NCBI GenBank assembly: GCA_034660995.1
Contig: JAYEKL010000112.1
Span: 1 to 7,136 of the forward strand
Direction of reading: 5' to 3'
DNA length: 7,136 nt
Source of the DNA: JAYEKL01 sp034660995
GTDB lineage: Bacteria > Patescibacteriota > Minisyncoccia > JAHIHE01 > JAGLIN01
Numbering within the stretch: position 1 is the stretch's first letter; the number at the start of each line of letters is the position of its first letter. The notes under the pieces are model-generated. The model did no database searches, had not been told where the DNA came from, and saw only the letters and a program-made list of their open reading frames with translations. Below, piece by piece: positions 1 through 4,464 of the stretch. A program made the translations under genes and the position numbers.

Positions 1-566
1 ATATTATTCAATTCCGCTTTTGATTTTGATGTAATTGTATCTAAAAATGTCTCTATATCGGAAGTTGTGACTGATTTCGTATAAGATTTAAAAATATTTC
101 TAATTTCCTTTTCGTCTTCAGTTATAAAAATACTTTCGTGCAATTTCTCATTCTCATTCTTTATCTCCTCCTTCACCGTCTCCCACTCCTCCTCCGTATA
201 TTTTTTATCACTAACAGGATCATATCCATTTTTTATTTCTTCAAAATCACTGTAGCCGTCGCTGTCCGTATCAGAATTATTCAAATCAGTTTCTAAAACC
301 TCCTCAATATAATCAGGCAGCCCGTCTTGATCGCTATCAAGTTCTTTGTCAATTTCAGCTTCTTCAACTTTTTCATTTTCTAAAACAGGAGTATTCTCAT
401 CTTCCTTATTAGAAAAAAATAAAAAATACGAAGCGACAACGCCTAAAATAATTACAATTGCTCCGACCAATAAAATAATTTTTTTATTATTATCATTAAC
501 GCCACTCTCCGCGATGTTCTCTTCTGCTTGGTTATTGTTTCCATTTGCTTGTATATCTTGTTCCAT
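1..566 (-). CDS. Membrane-anchored protein with thrombospondin type 3-like calcium-binding repeats (partial, C-terminus missing)
   Basis: The frame is open from an ATG at 566 to the left edge, giving 188 residues with no stop, so the C-terminus lies outside the window. Residues 1-28 are polar and Asn/Glu-rich. Residues 29-52 are one hydrophobic helix (KKIILLVGAIVIILGVV...). An acidic linker follows. Residues 77-89 (DSDQDGLPDYIEE) and 94-109 (DLNNSDTDSDGYSDFE) are two DxDxDGxxD repeats, ending in NGYDP; this is the pattern of thrombospondin type 3 / calcium-binding repeats. Residues 120-188 are charged and probably helical. I infer a cytoplasmic N-terminus and a calcium-binding extracytoplasmic part; the function is unknown. 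The ATG has no convincing Shine-Dalgarno sequence, but the membrane segment begins a typical distance after it. Such small anchored TSP3 proteins are common in Patescibacteria, from general knowledge. Confidence 0.8.
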   Translation of the reverse strand, partial: MEQDIQANGNNNQAEENIAESGVNDNNKKIILLVGAIVIILGVVASYFLFFSNKEDENTPVLENEKVEEAEIDKELDSDQDGLPDYIEEVLETDLNNSDTDSDGYSDFEEIKNGYDPVSDKKYTEEEWETVKEEIKNENEKLHESIFITEDEKEIRNIFKSYTKSVTTSDIETFLDTITSKSKAELNN

Positions 567-652
567 GTTTTTGTCTTAACTTATTAAATCTCTTCTGTAT
601 AGTATTATTTTAGCATAAATTTGGGAAAACAAAAAATAACTGTTGGGAATTT

Positions 653-736
653 ATGGCTCTGTTGCTAAGCTCCATTCCACATTTTGCACTCCTTTATTAA
701 AATAGCAAAATCAGAGCCATGAGAGGCGAAGGAGTG
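653..736. repeat. Intergenic palindromic element
   Basis: The left arm ATGGCTCTG (653-661) is the exact reverse complement of CAGAGCCAT (712-720). A second pair, ATTTTGC (681-687) and GCAAAAT (705-711), is nested directly inside it, with an unpaired 662-680 on the left. A third pair, CACTCCT (688-694) and AGGAGTG (730-736), could compete. The element lies between two minus-strand genes, after the terminator of the upstream one. It may be a small palindromic repeat. The 14 bases ATGGCTCTGTTGCT resemble 6861-6874 (two differences). Confidence 0.45.
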
Positions 737-742
737 TAAATA

Positions 743-798
743 TAAAAAAACAGAAGAAGAGTGTTTCTCTCAGCGTTGTTGCTGAGCACTCTGCTTCT
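743..798 (-). terminator. Rho-independent terminator of the 625-residue membrane protein gene
   Basis: Read on the minus strand, just after the stop codon at 800-802, the sequence folds as AGAAG-C-AGAGTG-CTCAGC, loop AACAAC, GCTGAG-AGAAA-CACTCT-T-CTTCT, then a G and a run of seven T (complement of 744-750). The long interrupted stem followed by a U-tract is the classical intrinsic terminator layout. Confidence 0.85.
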
Positions 799-799
799 A

Positions 800-2677
800 T
801 TACTTTCCTTGTAGCCTGTCAAGCTCATTTCTGAGCTTTTCTTGCTTATCCCAGTTAGTTTCTTTTTTCTGGGTTAGATTTGCGGTTTCCTCATCTAGAG
901 CGATCTGGTCTAGGCCTATCCTTGCCTTTACATCATTATTTGTAAAAGCGTTTACCTCCAAGACCGTATCTCCTGTATCCGCGTAGGTAATATTTATCTC
1001 GTCACCAAGATTGGTTATCACTACTACTGGGAATAAGTTCGGGTTTATTGAAAAGATTGCATCTGAGCCATTGAGCCACAATCTGTAACTTGTTCTCCCT
1101 GATAGGGTGACATCTCCCATTCTTTCAACATCTGCGGTTAGGGTTTTGTCAGCGCTTTCAGATGTTAGAGCGATCTTTATGTTTTTGGTCGCAAGATATA
1201 TCTTGTATTCCTCCAAAGCCTCTTCCTTTGTTGGCTTGACTACCACATGTTTGGTTTTCGCATCAACAAAACCGACTTCCTGGAATACGTTCCCACTCGA
1301 TGTGTGCGAGTTAACTGGTACAATGTACGTCAAGACTCCATAGATATTGTATGGGATTAAGGCAGTCCCATATCTATCTGGGAAGTTCGTGTATTTAGAG
1401 TTCACTATATCCAGAGCCGCTTGCTCATTTGCTCCGGTCATCTTGATATGCAGGATCTTCTTGGGATCCTTTACATCAACAAGTACGATGCCAGTGAGAG
1501 ACTGGTCAGCACTGGAGTGTGATGTCAAACCGCTAAACCAGTATGATCTGCCATCATTTCCATAGACGAAGAACATCTCTTGTTTGCTACTACTGCTAAA
1601 GCTGTCTTTGTTGTCTCTTGAACTGACGGATGTTAGCTCGTTTACATCCTCGTGAATCACCGCGAACGGTCCTTTAGCGTTCCACCAACCATGCACGAAC
1701 TCTCCATACCAGCTTGCGTAGTTTATAGCAAGCCTTTCTGGTGTTACTCGGTCTACCCATTCAGGGACATCTTTAACAGAGTATTCCTTAATCTCTCCGC
1801 TCTCTGGATTTACAACTAACAATGATTTCACGACATATCCGTCGTTATTAATCGTTGGTACCGTTGTCGTTATCGTCCATCGCGGAAGGAGCTCGTCGGT
1901 AATCTCAAATGTAAAATCTTCAAGTTTTACATTTGAGTATCCCTGTGAATAGACATGACGAGTTAGCCAATTACTCCAATATGCACTTGGCATGTACTTC
2001 ATATCGTAACCGGTGTACATCTCGGCTTCTGCAAAGGGGTCTTCTGCATCAACCATTATAAATCCGGGAGAAGTTCTTTTTGCATTCCACTTCCAATAAT
2101 CTTGGAACTCAAGAGGCGCGACCCAGAATTCATGTCCATTTACGATTTGGATATGAAGCTCGCCCTTTTGAACTTCGTAAATGCTACCCAAATTGTTTTT
2201 TGTTCCCATTACATTCTGAATAAGGGAATGGGCAAGATCTTTATCTACCAATCGAACATGTTTCGTGTCAATTGGATCAAGAACCCCATTTGCCACAGAG
2301 ATGTCTTCTATTACTGTGACTTCTGGCATGTCGTGTAGTTCGTCTGCATACATCACACCTGTAAGGGCTACTATCGCGCCTGTAATAAACACAGCCGCTA
2401 TCTTCACCATTTGGAGTACTGTTCCCTTCCCGTCATCAATACATATAACTGATCCAATGATCATTGGCAGTGCAAGGATTCTAAAGAATCCTCCCCATAA
2501 ACCAACGAACGCTGGCGGAGCGAGGTAGAATATTATTGAGAGTATTATTCCACCTCCGATTGTCCCAGCGGTATTCACTGTCATCGTTTCTCTGAGACTA
2601 AACTTTCCATCTTTCCACCCTAGGAAAGAAAAAGAAAGAAAAGCCGTCAGAAATCCAAACATTATTGCTTCTATCAT
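800..2677 (-). CDS. Four-helix membrane protein with large soluble domain, uncharacterised
   Basis: This is 625 residues from an ATG with a strong Shine-Dalgarno sequence (2686-2693) to TAA. Hydrophobic helices are visible at about residues 3-20, 37-55, 62-80 and 91-110. Residues 111-500 form a Trp/Tyr-rich soluble part with MKYMPSAYW (226-234), RH (240-241), FTFEI (255-259), VVNPESGEIKEY (288-299), VPEWVDR (304-310) and GEFVHGWWN (325-333). From memory, these motifs recall a family of large uncharacterised membrane proteins in Gram-positive bacteria; I cannot name it. Residues 505-575 look beta-rich, possibly a small barrel, and 590-625 is a charged, probably coiled-coil tail. No catalytic signature is recognised. 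The gene is far GC-richer than its neighbours: 28 of 60 bases at 1861-1920 against 15 of 60 at 4681-4740. That suggests acquisition by transfer. It sits alone, with its own terminator, downstream of and co-oriented with a structured-RNA candidate. Confidence 0.85.
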   Translation of the reverse strand: MIEAIMFGFLTAFLSFSFLGWKDGKFSLRETMTVNTAGTIGGGIILSIIFYLAPPAFVGLWGGFFRILALPMIIGSVICIDDGKGTVLQMVKIAAVFITGAIVALTGVMYADELHDMPEVTVIEDISVANGVLDPIDTKHVRLVDKDLAHSLIQNVMGTKNNLGSIYEVQKGELHIQIVNGHEFWVAPLEFQDYWKWNAKRTSPGFIMVDAEDPFAEAEMYTGYDMKYMPSAYWSNWLTRHVYSQGYSNVKLEDFTFEITDELLPRWTITTTVPTINNDGYVVKSLLVVNPESGEIKEYSVKDVPEWVDRVTPERLAINYASWYGEFVHGWWNAKGPFAVIHEDVNELTSVSSRDNKDSFSSSSKQEMFFVYGNDGRSYWFSGLTSHSSADQSLTGIVLVDVKDPKKILHIKMTGANEQAALDIVNSKYTNFPDRYGTALIPYNIYGVLTYIVPVNSHTSSGNVFQEVGFVDAKTKHVVVKPTKEEALEEYKIYLATKNIKIALTSESADKTLTADVERMGDVTLSGRTSYRLWLNGSDAIFSINPNLFPVVVITNLGDEINITYADTGDTVLEVNAFTNNDVKARIGLDQIALDEETANLTQKKETNWDKQEKLRNELDRLQGK

Positions 2678-2685
2678 TTATATTT

Positions 2686-2693
2686 CCTCCTTT
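2686..2693 (-). promoter_or_regulatory. Strong Shine-Dalgarno sequence
   Basis: The minus strand reads AAAGGAGG eight bases before the ATG at 2677. This fixes the start of the 625-residue protein. It is the only near-perfect ribosome binding site in the window; the other genes here lack one. Confidence 0.85.
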
Positions 2694-2717
2694 ATCTGTT
2701 TGTTTCTATGGCTTCAT

Positions 2718-2783
2718 AGAGATTTTCATATAAATCTCTTAGCCAAAACATGATTTGAAAAATTTAAATCATGTTTTGGCTAA
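2718..2783 (-). promoter_or_regulatory. Two adjacent hairpins in the leader of the membrane protein gene
   Basis: AGAGATTT (2718-2725) pairs with AAATCTCT (2732-2739). Beside it, the 18-base arm TTAGCCAAAACATGATTT (2739-2756) is perfectly complementary to 2766-2783 around a nine-base loop. Neither is followed by a U-tract on either strand, so a simple terminator is unlikely. Both lie 25-90 bases upstream of the Shine-Dalgarno sequence, so leader regulation, mRNA stabilisation or a cruciform protein site are possible. No known riboswitch is recognised. Confidence 0.5.
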
Positions 2784-2817
2784 AAGATCGTTTGTTAAAG
2801 TACAATAATTTTACACA

Positions 2818-2847
2818 AAGCTATCACAGGATAAATTGTGACGACAA
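2818..2847 (-). promoter_or_regulatory. Possible promoter of the membrane protein gene
   Basis: On the minus strand TTGTCG (2842-2847) is followed after 18 bases by TAGCTT (2818-2823), preceded by TGA as an extended -10 element. Both hexamers are imperfect. If used, the leader would be about 135 nt and would contain the two hairpins at 2718-2783. The gene could instead be read from the stronger promoter at 3624-3652. Confidence 0.25.
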
Positions 2848-2850
2848 ATC

Positions 2851-2876
2851 AAAATAACAGATTTTTTCAAATCTGT
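2851..2876 (-). terminator. Weak hairpin terminator
   Basis: On the minus strand ACAGATTT, loop GAAA, AAATCTGT is followed by TATTTTG. The stem is a perfect 8 bp but AT-rich, and the U-tract is broken by an A. It overlaps the TGA stop (2876-2878) of the small helix-turn-helix frame and would mark the 3' end of the proposed structured RNA. Read-through into the membrane protein gene is plausible. Confidence 0.45.
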
Positions 2877-3067
2877 CAATACTCCCTCACCGCGGTTCTC
2901 ACCGCGGTCTTTGTTATGCGACCATTACCTAAGGTCGCAATTTGATTTGCTGAGAATCCTGCATTGTGCAGGTCTCTCATCAAAGTTTTCGCTGTAGGAG
3001 AGTAAGGACTCTCCTGTTTGGCTGGACATTTTGATCCAGTCTTCTTTTTTGTGGTTTTATTTCTCAT
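2876..3067 (-). CDS. Possible 63-residue basic helix-turn-helix protein (may be non-coding)
   Basis: From the ATG at 3067 the frame gives 63 residues. A Lys/Arg-rich start (MRNKTTKKKTGSK) is followed by a plausible helix-turn-helix: LMRDLHNAGFSANQIATL, turn GNG, then ITKTAVRTAVREY. The spacing resembles the start of GcrA-like or homeodomain-like DNA-binding domains. The frame extends upstream to ATG 3088 and TTG 3127, but those extra residues are not basic and neither start has a ribosome site; 3067 has only a weak GGTG. Against coding, nearly every base of the frame falls in consecutive perfect hairpins (see the RNA entry). The domain match is a visual judgement only. Confidence 0.4.
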   Translation of the reverse strand: MRNKTTKKKTGSKCPAKQESPYSPTAKTLMRDLHNAGFSANQIATLGNGRITKTAVRTAVREY

Positions 3068-3188
3068 ATATAACACCAAACTATTCATTAAAGAACCAAC
3101 GAACAATTTGGTGATATAAATAACCAAATTTCAATGTGCGAAAGGTTAAAATAATCTAACCTTCGCACACCTCTTTATGTAAAACATA

Positions 3189-3315
3189 GAGATTGATGTA
3201 AATGAGTTTGGGTTTATTGATTTGACGGTGTTATTATAATTTCTACCGTAATCTCAACTCTCTCCTCGTTTACATCAATCTATCTGCTTTTTTAACTGTT
3301 GGTTCTTTCGTGTGG
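3189..3315. repeat. 127-bp direct repeat, copy left of the gap
   Basis: These 127 bases are identical to 3416-3542 and end exactly where the run of N begins. They contain the 17-bp stem 3190-3206/3265-3281 and the outer arm 3298-3308. A length of 127 matches a common largest k-mer size in short-read assemblers, so this is probably the overlapping end of two contigs, not two genomic copies. Confidence 0.9.
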
Positions 3316-3415
3316 NNNNNNNNNNNNNNNNNNNNNNNNNNNNNNNNNNNNNNNNNNNNNNNNNNNNNNNNNNNNNNNNNNNNNNNNNNNNNNNNNNNNN
3401 NNNNNNNNNNNNNNN
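3316..3415. other. Assembly gap of 100 N
   Basis: Exactly 100 undetermined bases flanked by the same 127 bp on both sides. The round length is a scaffolder placeholder and does not measure missing sequence. The true sequence may have no gap at all, or a longer tandem array of this unit. Confidence 0.98.
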
Positions 3416-3542
3416 GAGATTGATGTAAATGAGTTTGGGTTTATTGATTTGACGGTGTTATTATAATTTCTACCGTAATCTCAACTCTCTCCTCGTTTAC
3501 ATCAATCTATCTGCTTTTTTAACTGTTGGTTCTTTCGTGTGG
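3416..3542. repeat. 127-bp direct repeat, copy right of the gap
   Basis: Identical to 3189-3315 and starting at the first base after the N run. The corresponding stem arms are 3417-3433/3492-3508, and the outer arm is 3525-3535. Confidence 0.9.
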
Positions 3543-3563
3543 CGCGCAGAATTTTACTTCACG

Positions 3564-3592
3564 CAAAAGTTCTCCATAAAGTTGAACAATAT
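3564..3592. repeat. Dispersed 29-bp repeat, copy 1
   Basis: Matches 6834-6862 at 28 of 29 positions (T at 3583 against C at 6853), in the same orientation; the core is CAAAAGTTCTCCATAAAG. Here it lacks the complementary arm present in the second copy. It falls within the first 55 nt of the proposed structured RNA. Confidence 0.75.
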
Positions 3593-3623
3593 TTATTTCT
3601 GGTTTATTCCATCATAACTGAAA

Positions 3624-3652
3624 AGCATAGCATATTTTCTAATTGTTGTCAA
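3624..3652 (-). promoter_or_regulatory. Strong sigma-70-type promoter reading leftward
   Basis: The minus strand has a perfect -35 TTGACA (3647-3652), a 17-base spacer and a -10 TATGCT (3624-3629) preceded by TGC, an extended -10. Transcription would start near 3617 and run through the hairpin-rich region towards the 63-codon frame and the membrane protein gene. This is the best promoter match in the window. Confidence 0.75.
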
Positions 3653-3672
3653 GAGGTGTGCATCAAATCATC

Positions 3673-3701
3673 TAAAATGACACCGAAATTTGTGGTAGAA
3701 T
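3673..3701 (+). promoter_or_regulatory. Possible promoter of the insertion-sequence transposase stub
   Basis: TAGAAT (3696-3701) preceded by TGG forms an extended -10 element 30 bases before the transposase ATG. The -35 position (3673-3678, TAAAAT) is poor. ATGACA at 3677-3682 is too close to serve as a -35. Confidence 0.3.
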
Positions 3702-3730
3702 ATTTGGTTAATTCTTAATCTAATAAGACT

Positions 3731-3874
3731 ATGAATATAGAAGTTAGAAAGCAGTATATGGATACTTTAAGAGAAAGATATTTTAAAGCTAGCAAGAAAG
3801 AGAAAGGAGAAATTCTAAATGAGTATTGCAAGAATACGAAACAAGAAAGAAAGCATATTGTCGTTGTATTGTAA
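3731..3874 (+). pseudogene. N-terminal remnant of an insertion-sequence transposase
   Basis: The 47-residue frame starts MNIEVRKQYMDTLRERYF and continues KASKKEKGEILNEYC, then KNTKQERKHIVVVL and a TAA stop. From general knowledge, this resembles the first helix-turn-helix of rve/DDE integrase-type transposases of the IS1202/ISNCY kind, where a segment like (A/K)SKKEKG.ILDE(F/Y)C...TG.(N/D)RKY introduces several hundred more residues. No DDE domain follows; the next 190 bases have stops and repeats. The element therefore seems decayed or internally deleted. No Shine-Dalgarno sequence is visible. ATGACA at 3677 and TGTCAT at 3972 may be remnants of its inverted ends. Confidence 0.6.
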
Positions 3875-3877
3875 TTT

Positions 3878-3980
3878 AAGATGACATTTGCTAGACTAGA
3901 ACTAGGACCAGACATTAGGAACTAGAACGTTAGAAAATCAGAAAGTTATAATATTAATGGTAATATATAAATGTCATCTT
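3878..3980. repeat. 12-bp inverted repeat flanking a decayed segment
   Basis: AAGATGACATTT (3878-3889) is the exact reverse complement of 3969-3980. The enclosed bases contain imperfect repeats of the type AACTAGGA/AACTAGAA. The right arm runs into TGTCATCTTGAGGGAGATAC, which resembles the widespread GTCATCCTGAG...GATCT class of intergenic repeats. It may be the right end of the transposon remnant or an independent repeat. Confidence 0.5.
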
Positions 3981-4056
3981 GAGGGAGATACGACTGAGAG
4001 ATTTATAAGTAAAATAAGTCTCATTTAAGCCTTTTTATTCTTGGTCTAGTGTAACC

Positions 4057-4248
4057 CGTTCCAGTAGAAAATAGTATAATTTGTTTAGGGAATGCTAATG
4101 AGGTTTAACCTCTCCACGCTTATCTTTTGTTTATAAATATATCCTAATATACTACAATAAATCGTAAGTTATAGCTAAATATAGAGAGGTTGAACCTCGT
4201 GAACCACTAAACTCGTAAATCTTAATCTATTTTTTGCGTTTATAATCA
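4057..4248. repeat. 192-bp tandem direct repeat, unit 1
   Basis: Identical to 4252-4443 over 192 bases, with the three bases GTT between units. Each unit has two 13-bp palindromes, a TATAAT near its start (4075-4080) and another at its end (4241-4246), and no open frame of note. It lies between the transposase stub and the ligase-family gene. Confidence 0.95.
4100..4198. promoter_or_regulatory. Pair of GAGGTTnAACCTC palindromes in unit 1
   Basis: GAGGTTTAACCTC (4100-4112) and GAGGTTGAACCTC (4186-4198) are 6-bp perfect dyads around one base, 86 bases apart. Extended to 15 bases (4100-4114 and 4184-4198) the two also pair with each other with one G-U, so they could form a long stem or be operator-like protein sites. 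Confidence 0.45.
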
Positions 4249-4294
4249 GTTCGTTCCAGTAGAAAATAGTATAATTTGTTTAGGGAATGCTAAT

Positions 4295-4393
4295 GAGGTT
4301 TAACCTCTCCACGCTTATCTTTTGTTTATAAATATATCCTAATATACTACAATAAATCGTAAGTTATAGCTAAATATAGAGAGGTTGAACCTC
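4295..4393. promoter_or_regulatory. Pair of GAGGTTnAACCTC palindromes in unit 2
   Basis: Same arrangement as unit 1, at 4295-4307 and 4381-4393. The four sites occur in pairs 86 bases apart, repeated every 195 bases. The last is 72 bases upstream of the ligase-family ATG, a reasonable operator distance. Confidence 0.45.
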
Positions 4394-4435
4394 GTGAACC
4401 ACTAAACTCGTAAATCTTAATCTATTTTTTGCGTT

Positions 4436-4441
4436 TATAAT
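4436..4441 (+). promoter_or_regulatory. Possible -10 box for the ligase-family gene
   Basis: TATAAT is a perfect -10 match 24 bases before the ATG, but no acceptable -35 hexamer lies 16-18 bases upstream and no TG extension is present. The same box ends repeat unit 1. In DNA this AT-rich, chance is possible. Confidence 0.25.
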
Positions 4442-4464
4442 CAATAAAATTTAGTATTATTTAA

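Larger units (their letters stand above)
2851..3617 (-). ncRNA. Candidate large structured RNA, possibly undescribed
   Basis: The region starts at the predicted start point of a near-consensus promoter and ends in a hairpin with a T-rich tail. Counting one copy of the duplicated 127 bp, the transcript is about 540 nt. Perfect or near-perfect stems follow one another (plus-strand positions): 2857-2864/2869-2876; 2889-2896/2901-2908 (loop GAGA, a GNRA tetraloop, on the transcript); 2917-2923/2933-2939; a nested hairpin 2941-2945/2980-2984, 2951-2955/2975-2979, 2958-2963/2967-2972; 2996-3003/3008-3015; 3022-3026/3035-3039; 3105-3112/3123-3130; 3136-3148/3157-3168 (12 bp, one bulge); and 3190-3206/3265-3281 (17 bp, one G-U) with an inner stem 3219-3229/3245-3253. 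An 11-bp stem, 3090-3100/3298-3308, encloses the upstream hairpins as a multibranch junction. I see no conserved core of RNase P RNA, tmRNA, SRP RNA or 6S RNA. Confidence 0.45.
4252..4443. repeat. 192-bp tandem direct repeat, unit 2
   Basis: Exact second copy of 4057-4248, ending 21 bases before the start of the ligase-family gene. It therefore supplies that gene's immediate upstream region. Its final TATAAT (4436-4441) sits where a -10 box would give a leader of about 17 bases. Confidence 0.95.

Noticed and set aside
346..579. Plus-strand frame of 77 residues
   Set aside because: It is the antisense of the TSP3-repeat protein, whose membrane segment and DxDxDG repeats are clear on the minus strand.
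3068..3127. Upstream extension of the 63-residue frame to ATG 3088 or TTG 3127
   Set aside because: The added residues are hydrophobic and unlike the basic start, there is no Shine-Dalgarno sequence, and the DNA forms arms of the proposed RNA junction.
3265..3296. Plus-strand intrinsic terminator (stem arm followed by GCTTTTTT)
   Set aside because: The T run is eight bases or so past a stem with a very long interior and there is no plus-strand gene upstream; the minus-strand promoter makes the RNA reading more likely.
3715..3915. Open frame of 66 residues on the minus strand
   Set aside because: It lies antisense to the transposase stub, which has the recognisable sequence; the minus frame is hydrophobic low-complexity translation of AG-rich DNA with no start signal.
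4057..4443. CRISPR array
   Set aside because: Only two units, each 192 bp and separated by three bases; no short repeats with unique spacers and no cas gene.
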